Source of the DNA: Gammaproteobacteria bacterium
GTDB lineage: Bacteria > Pseudomonadota > Gammaproteobacteria > HK1
Direction of reading: 5' to 3'
Assembly: GCA_012103455.1 (NCBI GenBank)
Contig: WLWT01000001.1
Coordinates: 3,479,288-3,543,287, forward strand
DNA: 64,000 nucleotides
Shown here: piece by piece, positions 17,891 to 26,559 of the stretch
Position numbering within the stretch: position 1 is the stretch's first letter
Layout of the letters: each line of letters begins with the position of its first letter
Program-made: the position numbers and the translations under genes
The notes under the pieces: model-generated
What the model saw: only the letters and a program-made list of their open reading frames with translations
What the model was told of the DNA's origin: nothing
The model's database searches: none

Positions 17891-19135
17891 ATGAAGCTGT
17901 CCGCCGAAGAACAAGCCATGCTCGCCGGCGAGATGGGCGCGCCCAAGCGTTGGGCCATGGAGCACATGATGCAGGTTGGCAACGCTTTCGACGCCACCGA
18001 CATGGTACCGGTCTCGCAGGCGCATATGATGGCTGATCCGGAATCCTTGGGCGCAGCAGGCGTACGTTTCTTGGAGGCGTTTACTCGATATCCCCCCGAG
18101 CAGCGCCACGTCGCCATTCCCATGCTCACCGATCCCCGTGGCGTCGATCCCGACTACTACCGCCCACTGGGCCAAACCGAAGAGATGGCCGAGCTGGATA
18201 GACGCATCAGCGCGGCTTGCCAACAGTTAGGGATCATGATGACCAATACCTGTATCAATTACCAAACGGTGATGGCGCCGGTGCGCGGCGAGCATGTCGC
18301 TTTCGGCGATACCGGCGTGGTGATCTACACCAACAGCGTGCTAGGCGCCTACTCGAACTTCGAAGGCGGCCCCTCCGCCTTGGCGGCGGGCTTCACCGGC
18401 CGCACGCCGCGCTATGGTTTGCACCTGGATGAAAATCGCCGGGGCACGCAACATTTCGTAGTGCGCCATCAGCCTCGAGGGCTCACCGATTGGGGCACGC
18501 TAGGCGCCATCATCGGCCGCCACGCCGGCTCGTATTGGGAGGTACCGGTCATTGAGGGTATCGAGTCGGTGCCCACTTCCGATGAGATGAAACATCTAGG
18601 CGCGGCCATGGCGAGCTACGGCTCAACGCCCCTTTTTCATCTGGTCGGCATCACTCCGCAAGCGCCTGATCTGGCCGCCGTCGATGGCGGCGCGATGGCA
18701 TCGGCGCGGGACATCACGCGAGCGGATTTCGATGCGCTGCGTTCCAACTTCGGCGGCAAAGGCGCCAAAGTCGATGTGGTGGTATTCGCCGCTCCACAAC
18801 TATCCATCATGGAAATGGCGCAGGTCGCTCGCTTGCTGGACGGACAGACGGTGCATCCCGAGACGGCATTACTGGTCTGTACCTCACCGGCAGTGGCCGC
18901 GGACAGCGCTCGTTTAGGGTTCACTGGCCGCATTGAGGCAGCCGGTGGCAAGGTGCTACAAGGCACCTGCTTTTATCAGCAATACGCCCGGGAAATCGGC
19001 GCGGCCAAGGGCTGGACTCGCCTGCTCAGCAATTCGGCCAAAATCGTCAACATCCTAGGGGGTTACGGCTACCAGCCGGCGCTCGCCAGCATGGAAGAGT
19101 GTGTTGCCGGCGCCGTGGCCGGGCGCATCGTTTGA
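17891..19135 (+). CDS. Aconitase X catalytic (large) subunit, DUF521
   Basis: Iron-sulfur hydro-lyase subunit of 414 residues. Family features include KLSAEEQAMLAGEMG at the start, TCINYQTVMAPVRGEH (~118-133; a cluster-ligand cysteine is expected in NTC), TNSVLGAYSNFEGGP (~146), and cysteines in VCTSPA and GTCFYQQY near the end. Characterised bacterial aconitase X enzymes dehydrate cis-3-hydroxy-L-proline. The substrate here is not proven, and no pyrroline reductase or proline racemase gene is nearby. The stop overlaps the start of the small-subunit gene (ATGA, 19133-19137). Confidence 0.87.
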   Translation: MKLSAEEQAMLAGEMGAPKRWAMEHMMQVGNAFDATDMVPVSQAHMMADPESLGAAGVRFLEAFTRYPPEQRHVAIPMLTDPRGVDPDYYRPLGQTEEMAELDRRISAACQQLGIMMTNTCINYQTVMAPVRGEHVAFGDTGVVIYTNSVLGAYSNFEGGPSALAAGFTGRTPRYGLHLDENRRGTQHFVVRHQPRGLTDWGTLGAIIGRHAGSYWEVPVIEGIESVPTSDEMKHLGAAMASYGSTPLFHLVGITPQAPDLAAVDGGAMASARDITRADFDALRSNFGGKGAKVDVVVFAAPQLSIMEMAQVARLLDGQTVHPETALLVCTSPAVAADSARLGFTGRIEAAGGKVLQGTCFYQQYAREIGAAKGWTRLLSNSAKIVNILGGYGYQPALASMEECVAGAVAGRIV

Positions 19136-19542
19136 TGCGCGAACTCAGATGCCATAGAGGCATTGGCGGGCGCACCGAAGGCGTTGCGCTGGTGGCTGAT
19201 GACAATTTTTCCGCCCGTTACGATCTGGACCGGCGGCGGGGCTTATTCTCGCGTGCGCAACACAAACTGGCCGGGCAATCGTATGTGGACCTCATCCTGG
19301 TCGTGAACACGGCCAAGGGCGGCGTCGCTTCCGCCTGGATGCTCTACGAAATGAAAGCGCGCGCCATGGCGCCCCGGGCGATCTTGTTCAACCGTTACAA
19401 CACCATATTGGCGCAGGGCGCGGCCCTCGCCGACCTGGCCATGTGCGACCGCTTCGAAGACGGCGACATCACCCAGCTCATCAGCACCGGCGATGAACTC
19501 ATCGTCGCGCCGGCTGATGGATTGGTGATCATCACAAACTGA
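19135..19542 (+). CDS. Aconitase X swivel (small) subunit, DUF126
   Basis: Small subunit of about 135 residues starting at the ATG at 19135 that overlaps the stop of the large-subunit gene. The swivel domain pattern is clear: RGIGGRTEGVALVADDNFSARYD near the N-terminus (the serine of the FS motif is the usual active-site residue), the GKGG-like VVNTAKGGVASAW (~65-77), and LISTGDELIVAPADG at the C-terminus. In bacteria the two chains form a heterodimer. Length and motifs appear intact. Confidence 0.86.
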   Translation: MRELRCHRGIGGRTEGVALVADDNFSARYDLDRRRGLFSRAQHKLAGQSYVDLILVVNTAKGGVASAWMLYEMKARAMAPRAILFNRYNTILAQGAALADLAMCDRFEDGDITQLISTGDELIVAPADGLVIITN

Positions 19543-19612
19543 GGGCCTGACAGCGAGGATCTGAAAGCGTGGTTCAGAAAAGAGCGCAGATCTCTTCACG
19601 CTGACAACGGGC

Positions 19613-20425
19613 TCAGTGTTCCATCACTTTGCCGCCATCCTGGTTGATGGATTGTCCATGGATCCAGGAGGCCGCTTCGGTGCAGAGATAGGCAACAAAA
19701 GCGCCCACCTCCTGGTCGGTTCCCCAGCGGGTGACCGCACTCGCGCCTCGCTGGGCGGTCACGGCGTCACCCGGTTTTACCTGATCCATGCGTGATGTGG
19801 CGACCGGCCCCGGACAGATGCAGTTCACATTGACACCGTGCGGCCCGAACTCTTGCGCCATCGATTGCGTCATGCCGACAATGGCGAAGTTAGCCGCGTT
19901 ATACGCCAGTGTATGGGCACTGCCGCGCTTGCCGGCGACCGAGGAGATATTGACGATCTTGCCGCCCTGATTTTGCGCATAGATACGTTTTATAAAAGCC
20001 TGCGTGCAAAGAAAGCTGCCGCGCACCTTGACATCGAGTACGCGCTGAAACAGGGCCGGGTCCAGCACCTCTACCGGATTGCGATCATCCCCCCGGGCAA
20101 TGGCAGCATTGTTGATGAGGATATCGATACGTCCGAATGCATCGACGGTTCTTTGCACCGCCGCCTCGACCGCACCCGCGTCGGTCACATCGAACACCAA
20201 CGGCAATGCCCGGCGGCCCTGGGCCCGGATCTGTTCGGCGGTACTCTCGATGTCTTGCCAAGCGATGGCTGTTTCATCGCCGGGAAAACTCGCCGGATCC
20301 CGTCCGGTGCCGGTGATCACCACATCCGCGCCCAGCCGGGCCAACGCCACCGCCGCCGCCCTGCCGATGCCGCGCAGCCGGCCAGCGCCGGTGACGAATG
20401 CAACTTTGCCGTCGAGTTCCGCCAT
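19613..20425 (-). CDS. SDR family oxidoreductase lacking the catalytic lysine
   Basis: Short-chain dehydrogenase/reductase of 270 residues, NAD(P)-binding. The cofactor loop is TGAGRLRGIG (~12-21), followed by INNAAIA (~104) and the catalytic serine in NISSVAG (~158). The tyrosine motif reads YNAANFAIVG, where relatives have YxxxK: Asn (codon AAC, minus strand near 19889-19892) replaces the lysine. The rest, including the CPGPVATSRM segment and the C-terminal SINQDGGK, is intact. It may be inactive or use another proton relay. It converges with the aconitase X genes. Confidence 0.84.
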   Translation of the reverse strand: MAELDGKVAFVTGAGRLRGIGRAAAVALARLGADVVITGTGRDPASFPGDETAIAWQDIESTAEQIRAQGRRALPLVFDVTDAGAVEAAVQRTVDAFGRIDILINNAAIARGDDRNPVEVLDPALFQRVLDVKVRGSFLCTQAFIKRIYAQNQGGKIVNISSVAGKRGSAHTLAYNAANFAIVGMTQSMAQEFGPHGVNVNCICPGPVATSRMDQVKPGDAVTAQRGASAVTRWGTDQEVGAFVAYLCTEAASWIHGQSINQDGGKVMEH

Positions 20426-20461
20426 ACTTTTATCCTCGTACTGGTGTTTTTAGGACCCAGT

Positions 20462-20525
20462 GTTCATAGGCTGCCATATTCATAGGCCGCCATATTCATA
20501 AGCTGTCACTCATAGGCCCAATTCA
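20462..20525. repeat. 16-bp tandem repeat, about four units
   Basis: Units such as attcataggccgccat follow one another at 20462, 20478 and 20494, with a degenerate fourth at 20510. It lies just upstream of the SDR start, in the gap to the next gene. Confidence 0.8.
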
Positions 20526-20620
20526 TAGACGGTAGTGTAGCAATACGTTCAAGCGCGCTTGGCCGCGGCGTGGGCTATCGCGCTTAACTCGGTCATGTCT
20601 TTGCGTTCACTCCAGCACAT

Positions 20621-21112
20621 TCACCCGAACAGCTCACCGATGTGAGCCGCCGCTATAGTGTGCGCATCGGCGAATCCCTTGACGTACTGAGCGCTGATGG
20701 GCGTGAGCGCCAACAAGTGAAAATCTTGCAGCTCTCTGAGGGTATCCATGATGGGTCCGAAGCGCTGCGAGAATACACGCAAAACGCTGTCCCAATCGCC
20801 ATCGTCACGCGGTATAGGGCGCACCGTGCAAAAAGCGGTCAGCCGTACTCGCGCAAACGGTTGCGCGGTCGCCTCATCCGGTGCGGCGAAAAGAACGCTC
20901 GCCCTGGCGCTGGCAAGCATATTCCCGGTATGAGCGGCCAGGGCGCTTACGAACACGAATGCACTACCGCTGCCGAGCCCGAATACGCATGGCGCTTGGC
21001 TCGCCAGCGGCTCACCCGCAGCGCTGACGGTGGCGAGGGTTAACGACTTAAATGGCGCGATGAAGGCGTGCGCTTCGCTCAGCAGTGCATCTGGGCCGGT
21101 TTCGCCGGACAT
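20621..21112 (-). CDS. HugZ-like pyridoxamine 5'-phosphate oxidase family protein
   Basis: Split-barrel flavin/haem-binding fold protein of 163 residues. The N-terminal strand pattern LATVSAAGEPLASQAPCVFG (~25-44), HTGNMLASARASVLFAAPD (~60-78) and the C-terminal FHLLALTPISAQYVKGFADAHTI match the HugZ/heme-utilisation subgroup, whose members bind haem or FMN. The function here is unknown. A short protein for the group but with both conserved halves. It is transcribed toward the SDR, with the 16-bp repeat in between. Confidence 0.72.
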   Translation of the reverse strand: MSGETGPDALLSEAHAFIAPFKSLTLATVSAAGEPLASQAPCVFGLGSGSAFVFVSALAAHTGNMLASARASVLFAAPDEATAQPFARVRLTAFCTVRPIPRDDGDWDSVLRVFSQRFGPIMDTLRELQDFHLLALTPISAQYVKGFADAHTIAAAHIGELFG

Positions 21113-21320
21113 ACGAACCCTCTCACCATATTGATAGCCACCGCGACAGGATAGTAGGCTGGCGTGTATACCGCTCGGGACTCATCACTACTCGGAGCTC
21201 ATCACTATATAACGTCCGTGCTCCGGCTGGCCCATTGAAAGCTGGTACTTGGACCCTGGCGGCGATGAGGCCACACGCTACAATAACCGGCTTGCCGAGA
21301 CCGCAATGAACACCGTTGCC

Positions 21321-21404
21321 CCAATCAATAGAGCCCAATCAGTAGAGCCCAATCAGTAGAGCCCAATCAGTAGAGCCCAACTAGTAGAGCCCAATCAATA
21401 GAGG
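21321..21404 (+). repeat. 14-bp tandem repeat (six units) carrying the xsc ribosome binding site
   Basis: Six consecutive 14-base units, consensus ccaatcagtagagc, run from 21321 to 21404 without spacers; units 1 and 6 have aata and unit 5 has ctag. The final unit ends in gagg instead of gagc, and this agagg lies 8 bases before the GTG start of xsc at 21413. Confidence 0.88.
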
Positions 21405-21412
21405 ACATCTCA

Positions 21413-23188
21413 GTGACTAAAATGACCACGGAAGAAGCCTTTGTTAAGGTCCTTCAGATGCATGGAATTCAGCATGCATTCGGCATCATCGGCTCGGCCA
21501 TGATGCCCGTCTCCGATCTGTTCCCCAAAGCCGGTATCACCTTCTGGGACTGCGCTCACGAAGGCAATGCCGGAATGATGGCCGACGGTTATTCGCGCGC
21601 TTCGGGCAAGATGTCCATGGCCATCGCGCAAAACGGACCGGGTATCACCAATTTTGTCACCCCGATTAAAACCGCCTACTGGAACCACACCCCCTTGCTT
21701 CTAGTGACCCCGCAGGCGGCCAACAAAACCATGGGCCAAGGCGGCTTCCAGGAAGTCCCGCAGATGGCCATCTTCGAGGAGATGGTGTGTTATCAAGAAG
21801 AGGTGCGAGATCCGGCGCGTATCGCAGAGGTCCTGAGCCGGGTTATCGAGCAAGCTTTGCGCGGCTCGGCCCCTGCTCAAGTCAACGTGCCGCGCGACTA
21901 TTGGACCCAGGTGATCGACATAGATCTGCCGCAGATCGTACGGGTTGAACGTCCTGCTGGTGGCCGCCAGGCGCTCCAAGAAGCCGCGCAACTGCTGGCC
22001 AGCGCCAAATTTCCGGTGATCTTAAATGGCGCCGGAGTGGTGCTGAGCGGTGGCATCGCCGCCTCGGCTGCTCTGGCCGAACGGTTGGGCGCACCCGTGT
22101 GCTGCGGCTATCAACACAACGACGCGTTTCCGGGTTCACATCCGCTGTCGGTTGGGCCGCTGGGCTATAACGGTTCCAAAGCGGCCATGGAACTCATTGC
22201 CAAAGCCGATGTGGTCCTGGCCTTGGGCACGCGGTTGAACCCATTTTCCACGTTGCCCGGCTACGGTGTTGATTATTGGCCAACACAAGCCAAAGTCATT
22301 CAAGTGGATATCAACGCCGATCGCATCGGCCTCACCAAGAAAGTCACCGTGCCCATCCAGGGAGACGCCAAACAGGTGGCCGCCCAACTGCTAGAGTTGT
22401 TGCCCAGAACCAGCGGCGGCGATGAGGCCGCCAAGAAAGAGCGCGCTGATCTCGTCGCCACAACCCGCTCGCGTTGGTTGCAGACGCTGGCGTCCATGGA
22501 TCATGAGGACGACGATCCGGGCACCACGTGGAACGAGCGGGCGCGTAACCGCCAACCGGCTCATATGAGCCCGCGCATGGCATGGCGCGCGATCCAATCA
22601 TCGCTGCCGGCCAACGCGATTATCTCCTCCGATATCGGTAACAACTGCGCCATCGGCAACGCCTATCCCACGTTCGAAGAAGGGCGTAAATATCTAGCGC
22701 CCGGCCTTTTCGGCCCCTGCGGATACGGTTTCCCGGCCATTATGGGCGCCAAAATCGGCTGCCCCGATGTGCCTGTGGTCGGCTTTGCCGGGGATGGCGC
22801 TTTCGGCATTTCCATGAACGAGATGACCGCTTGTGGCCGGGAAGAATGGCCAGCCATCACCATGATCATCTTCCGCAACTACCAGTGGGGCGCGGAGAAA
22901 CGCAACACCACGCTCTGGTACGACGACAACTTCGTTGGCACTGAACTCGATCTGGACGTCTCCTACGCCCTGATCGCCCAAGCCTGCGGACTTAAAGGGA
23001 TTCAAATCACCACCATGAGCGAACTGACCCAGGCGCTGGCCACGGCAATCGAGGATCAGATGAACGGCACCACCACTTTCCTCGAAGTAGTTCTCAATCA
23101 AGAATTGGGCGAGCCGTTCCGCCGCGACGCTATGAAAGCACCTGTGGTCGTAGCGGGCATAGACCCCAACGACACGCGGCCACAATAA
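21413..23188 (+). CDS. xsc: Sulfoacetaldehyde acetyltransferase Xsc
   Basis: Thiamine-diphosphate enzyme that converts sulfoacetaldehyde and phosphate to acetyl phosphate and sulfite, the exit step of taurine and related C2-sulfonate catabolism. The 591 residues match Xsc from end to end: HAFGIIGSAMMPVSD (~19), DCAHEGNAGMMADGY (~44), NGPGITNFVTPIKTAYWNHTP (~64), the ThDP motif beginning GDGAFGISMNEM (~463) and FRNYQWGAEKRNT (~490). GTG at 21413 is preferred for its spacing to the repeat-borne agagg; ATG at 21422 is possible. No pta, tauABC or taurine aminotransferase gene is adjacent, so the source of sulfoacetaldehyde is not shown. Confidence 0.9.
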   Translation: MTKMTTEEAFVKVLQMHGIQHAFGIIGSAMMPVSDLFPKAGITFWDCAHEGNAGMMADGYSRASGKMSMAIAQNGPGITNFVTPIKTAYWNHTPLLLVTPQAANKTMGQGGFQEVPQMAIFEEMVCYQEEVRDPARIAEVLSRVIEQALRGSAPAQVNVPRDYWTQVIDIDLPQIVRVERPAGGRQALQEAAQLLASAKFPVILNGAGVVLSGGIAASAALAERLGAPVCCGYQHNDAFPGSHPLSVGPLGYNGSKAAMELIAKADVVLALGTRLNPFSTLPGYGVDYWPTQAKVIQVDINADRIGLTKKVTVPIQGDAKQVAAQLLELLPRTSGGDEAAKKERADLVATTRSRWLQTLASMDHEDDDPGTTWNERARNRQPAHMSPRMAWRAIQSSLPANAIISSDIGNNCAIGNAYPTFEEGRKYLAPGLFGPCGYGFPAIMGAKIGCPDVPVVGFAGDGAFGISMNEMTACGREEWPAITMIIFRNYQWGAEKRNTTLWYDDNFVGTELDLDVSYALIAQACGLKGIQITTMSELTQALATAIEDQMNGTTTFLEVVLNQELGEPFRRDAMKAPVVVAGIDPNDTRPQ

Positions 23189-23286
23189 CGACGGCAAATA
23201 CAGAGCAACACCGGGCGGCGCCCATCAGCCGCCCACCTGCCATAACACTTGCCACTCACTCTAGCCAATGCCAATGCGCCGGGCCA

Positions 23287-24942
23287 ATGCTAAAACGCTG
23301 GGCACCGGAATTGGCCATGGCCCTGGATGGCGCATGGCCCTCCCATCGTTTACTGGTAGCCCGTCTTCTACTCGCGTTGGGTCAATGCGCCGTCTTATTG
23401 CTGCTTGCGTACGCGGCCGGCCGCTTAGGCGCCACCCTCACGCAAGGCCCGTCCGTCACCCTAGATCTGGGCTTGCTCGCGGCCCTGTTAGTGTTATCTA
23501 CGCTCCTCGTGATCGCTCAAGCCGGGGTGTCCACGCACGCTAAACTGACGGCACAGAAACACTTACAGCGGGTACTTTTCGAACATCTACAAAAAGCGGA
23601 GCTGCGCGACACCCTCGAGCACCCGGCCGGCGATCTCATCAACCGCCTGACCCAAGACGTGGACACCCTCGTAAGCTTTACCACGGCAGCGGTGCCCAGC
23701 ATCGGCCCGCAAGCTTTGATGACCCTGGGAGCACTGGTTTTAATGTTCGCCATCGACGGCGCCCTCGCCGTGGCATCAATGGCCGCCGTGGCCGGACTGC
23801 TGATACTGGTGCGCTTGGCCGCCCGCTCCCTAAGACCCCTGGCCATGGCGCAAGCACAAGCACAAAGCGAGAGTATCGAAGCGGCGCGAGCGCTGCTCGC
23901 CTACCTCCCCGTGAGCAAAGCCTTCGGGCGTGAAGAGGCCGCCATCAGCCAGTTCAGCGACGCTTTGGAGCAAGCCGAATACACCTCGCGCCGGCTGGCG
24001 ATCTACTCACAATCATTGCAGCCGGCCGCTTGGCTACTGGCAGGCCTCGGTCTATTGGTCTTGCTCGTGGCCAGTAACCGAGGTTGGGTGGGTGGCGGCC
24101 AGGACCCCCAGCTAGCGCTATCTTTGGTGGCTTACACGCTAGTCCTGGCCAGAGGTACGGGGGCTATGGCTGCTTTCTACGGCACGCTCCAGCAGGCCTT
24201 AGCTGCCGCTACCCGGATCGCGGGGCTGCGCCAAATGTCATTGGAACAAGAGGGCACAACCCCCCTGCCTGCGGGGCCGCTGCAAGTGCGTTTCCGCTCA
24301 GTGGATTTCGCTTATCCCGGCCAGAGGATGCTACTGACAAACATCGATTTGACCCTCGAGCCGGGCACCATCACCGCCCTCACCGGTGCCAATGGCACCG
24401 GCAAGAGCACCCTGGCAGCATTGTTACTGCGCTTTGAACGCCCCTCGGCCGGCTCTGTCAGCCTGGGCGGCCACGATGTGCAAACCCTCACCACCCAAGC
24501 GCTGCGCCAGGCCGTGGCTTGGGTGCCGCAACATCCGCAACTACTACCGGGCACCATCGCCACCAACATCGGCTGGAGCAACACCAAGGTCTCGCGCAGC
24601 GGCATAGAAGCGGCAGCGAGACTGGCCACCGCCCATGCCTTCATCAATGCGTTACCGCACGGTTACGACACCCTCATAGGCGCGGGCAATGTGCCCCTAT
24701 CCGGCGGGCAAATGCAGCGTATCGCGATTGCCAGAGCGGTTTTTGCCAACGCCCCTATTCTGCTCCTGGACGAGGCGACTTCGATGTTCGCGCCCGAGGA
24801 TGATGAACACTTATTCGACGCGCTAAAGAACTGGCTGCAAACTCGCGCCGTACTGATCATCACCCATCGCGCAACAACTCTAGCCCGTGCCGGCCAGGTG
24901 CTTCACCTACATGAGGGCACCCTGAAGGTTCAGTGCAGATAA
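23287..24942 (+). CDS. ABC exporter, fused permease and ATPase
   Basis: Half-transporter of 551 residues acting as a dimer in the inner membrane. An N-terminal six-helix transmembrane domain (~20-300) includes the coupling-helix region GDLINRLTQDVDTL (~116). The ATPase domain has Walker A GANGTGKST (~368), signature LSGGQMQRIAIARA (~472), Walker B ILLLDEATS (~494) and the switch His in ITHR (~526), so it should be active. The overall form recalls CydC/CydD and lipid or peptide exporters, but no partner gene is nearby and the substrate is unknown. It follows xsc by ~100 bases. Confidence 0.86.
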   Translation: MLKRWAPELAMALDGAWPSHRLLVARLLLALGQCAVLLLLAYAAGRLGATLTQGPSVTLDLGLLAALLVLSTLLVIAQAGVSTHAKLTAQKHLQRVLFEHLQKAELRDTLEHPAGDLINRLTQDVDTLVSFTTAAVPSIGPQALMTLGALVLMFAIDGALAVASMAAVAGLLILVRLAARSLRPLAMAQAQAQSESIEAARALLAYLPVSKAFGREEAAISQFSDALEQAEYTSRRLAIYSQSLQPAAWLLAGLGLLVLLVASNRGWVGGGQDPQLALSLVAYTLVLARGTGAMAAFYGTLQQALAAATRIAGLRQMSLEQEGTTPLPAGPLQVRFRSVDFAYPGQRMLLTNIDLTLEPGTITALTGANGTGKSTLAALLLRFERPSAGSVSLGGHDVQTLTTQALRQAVAWVPQHPQLLPGTIATNIGWSNTKVSRSGIEAAARLATAHAFINALPHGYDTLIGAGNVPLSGGQMQRIAIARAVFANAPILLLDEATSMFAPEDDEHLFDALKNWLQTRAVLIITHRATTLARAGQVLHLHEGTLKVQCR

Positions 24943-25108
24943 GCTGCCCCGCTGGCGGCGGTTCACCCACCACGCTGCGCGCACCATTTGGCCACTTGAT
25001 CGCGAACGCTTCAGGCCTGCTCTCGCTGAGCCCGAAATGGCATCCCACTTCGCTACCGTCCGCAACCCCAGGGTCTGGTAGGACATAAGCTAACGGACCT
25101 CAGCCCCG

Positions 25109-26044
25109 TCACTGTAACCCCTTAGGTAACGAAAAAGTCACCTGCTCCTGACGGCCTTCAGTTTCGCGGATCTCGTGGCCACCCCATCGGCGAAGCTGCT
25201 CTAGAACCTCCTGCACCAACACTTCCGGTGCGGAAGCACCCGCGGTCACTCCGATTCTGGCCGCACCGTCTACCCAATCCCGGTGTAGTTCATGGGCACC
25301 ATCGACCAGATAGGCCCGGGTACCCAGCTTTTCGGCCAGCTCACGCAAGCGGTTGGAATTCGAACTTGTCAGCGAGCCGACCACCACGAACACATCGCAC
25401 CCGGGCGCTAGACGTTTGACGGCATCCTGCCGGTTTTGAGTGGCATAACAGATATCATCTTTCTTCGGGCCTGTGATCGATGGAAACCTGTTACGCAGAG
25501 CATCGATAATCTGCAATGTGTCGTCCATGGATAACGTCGTTTGAGTTACAAAAGCCAAAGAATCCGGTTTATCGATATGTAATCGATCCACGTCTTGCGG
25601 CGATTCCACCAAATGCATAGCCCCGCCACCCGGCCGGGCCTCGTACTGCCCCAGGGTTCCTTCTACCTCCGGGTGGCCGGCATGGCCGATCAACACACAT
25701 TCCCTACCCTCTTTTTGATACCGGACAACCTCCATATGCACCTTAGTGACCAATGGGCAGGTAGCGTCGAATACCTGTAGACTGCGTTTATCCGCTTCGG
25801 CCCGTACCGCTTTGGAAACCCCGTGAGCGCTGAAGATCACAATGGCACCATCAGGCACATCTTGTAATTCATCAACGAAGATAGCGCCTTTGCTCTCCAG
25901 TCCTTCGACAACATAGCGGTTGTGCACCACCTCATGGCGAACATGAATAGGCGGGCCGAACATCTGTAGTGCCCGCTCAACGATAGCAATAGCCCGATCC
26001 ACACCGGCGCAAAAGCCGCGGGGGTTCGCCAATACGATTTCCAT
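25109..26044 (-). CDS. ispH: 4-hydroxy-3-methylbut-2-enyl diphosphate reductase IspH
   Basis: Last enzyme of the MEP isoprenoid pathway; reduces HMBPP to IPP and DMAPP with a 4Fe-4S cluster. The ATG at 26044 gives the canonical start [15 protein letters not shown]; longer upstream frames lack homology. Cluster cysteines are visible at Cys12, in [12 protein letters not shown] (~96) and in [11 protein letters not shown] (~195). The length is 311 residues. It lies downstream of lspA with a 41-base gap; fkpB, normally between them in gammaproteobacteria, is absent. Confidence 0.95.
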   Translation of the reverse strand: MEIVLANPRGFCAGVDRAIAIVERALQMFGPPIHVRHEVVHNRYVVEGLESKGAIFVDELQDVPDGAIVIFSAHGVSKAVRAEADKRSLQVFDATCPLVTKVHMEVVRYQKEGRECVLIGHAGHPEVEGTLGQYEARPGGGAMHLVESPQDVDRLHIDKPDSLAFVTQTTLSMDDTLQIIDALRNRFPSITGPKKDDICYATQNRQDAVKRLAPGCDVFVVVGSLTSSNSNRLRELAEKLGTRAYLVDGAHELHRDWVDGAARIGVTAGASAPEVLVQEVLEQLRRWGGHEIRETEGRQEQVTFSLPKGLQ

Positions 26045-26085
26045 GGTTGTACTGTCCTCAGTGCCGAAGAGCACGCCGCAAGGTT

Positions 26086-26559
26086 TTAGCCGCGCTTGCC
26101 TGATGCCGCTTCGCTGGATGAAAAAAACGACGTCAGCAATAGCGCCCCGGCCCCCAAACAAATCGCGGAGTCGGCAACATTAAAAGCCGGCCAGTGCCAC
26201 TGCTGGTAGTACACGTCTATAAAATCGACGACTCGCCCGTCCCTGAATATCCGATCCCATAAATTACCCAGGGCACCGCCCAGCAGCGCCGATAGTGCGA
26301 GCGCGGTGAGGCGATCATGTTTAGGCAAACGGTAAATCCAAACTATCAAAGCGATACTGACGGCCAGCGCGACGATGGCCAAAATGTCCCCAGCGCCTGC
26401 AAAAAGTGAAAAAGCCGCGCCTGGATTGTAAACCAAGGTTAAATTAAGCCCCGGCATGAGAGCGACTTTGGCGCCCTCCACCAGGCTGGCCTCGGCGGCA
26501 TACTTGGTCGCCTGATCAAGCACGGTCACTGTTGCGGCGAGCAAAAACCAATAACTCAT
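26086..26559 (-). CDS. lspA: Lipoprotein signal peptidase LspA
   Basis: Inner-membrane aspartyl protease (157 residues, four helices) that removes signal peptides of diacylglyceryl-modified prolipoproteins. The catalytic aspartates lie in GNLWDRIF (~105) and FNVADSAI (~128); LDQATKY (~14) and VYNPGAAF (~43) are also typical. Its start overlaps the ribF stop by 4 bases (ATGA at 26556-26559). The gene ileS, which normally separates ribF and lspA, is missing here. Confidence 0.95.
   Translation of the reverse strand: MSYWFLLAATVTVLDQATKYAAEASLVEGAKVALMPGLNLTLVYNPGAAFSLFAGAGDILAIVALAVSIALIVWIYRLPKHDRLTALALSALLGGALGNLWDRIFRDGRVVDFIDVYYQQWHWPAFNVADSAICLGAGALLLTSFFSSSEAASGKRG

Noticed and set aside
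21321..21404. Direct repeats upstream of xsc as an operator array or iterons
   Set aside because: The units are contiguous 14-mers without replication genes nearby, and similar unrelated repeats occur throughout the window, so slippage is simpler. A regulatory effect is kept only as a possibility.
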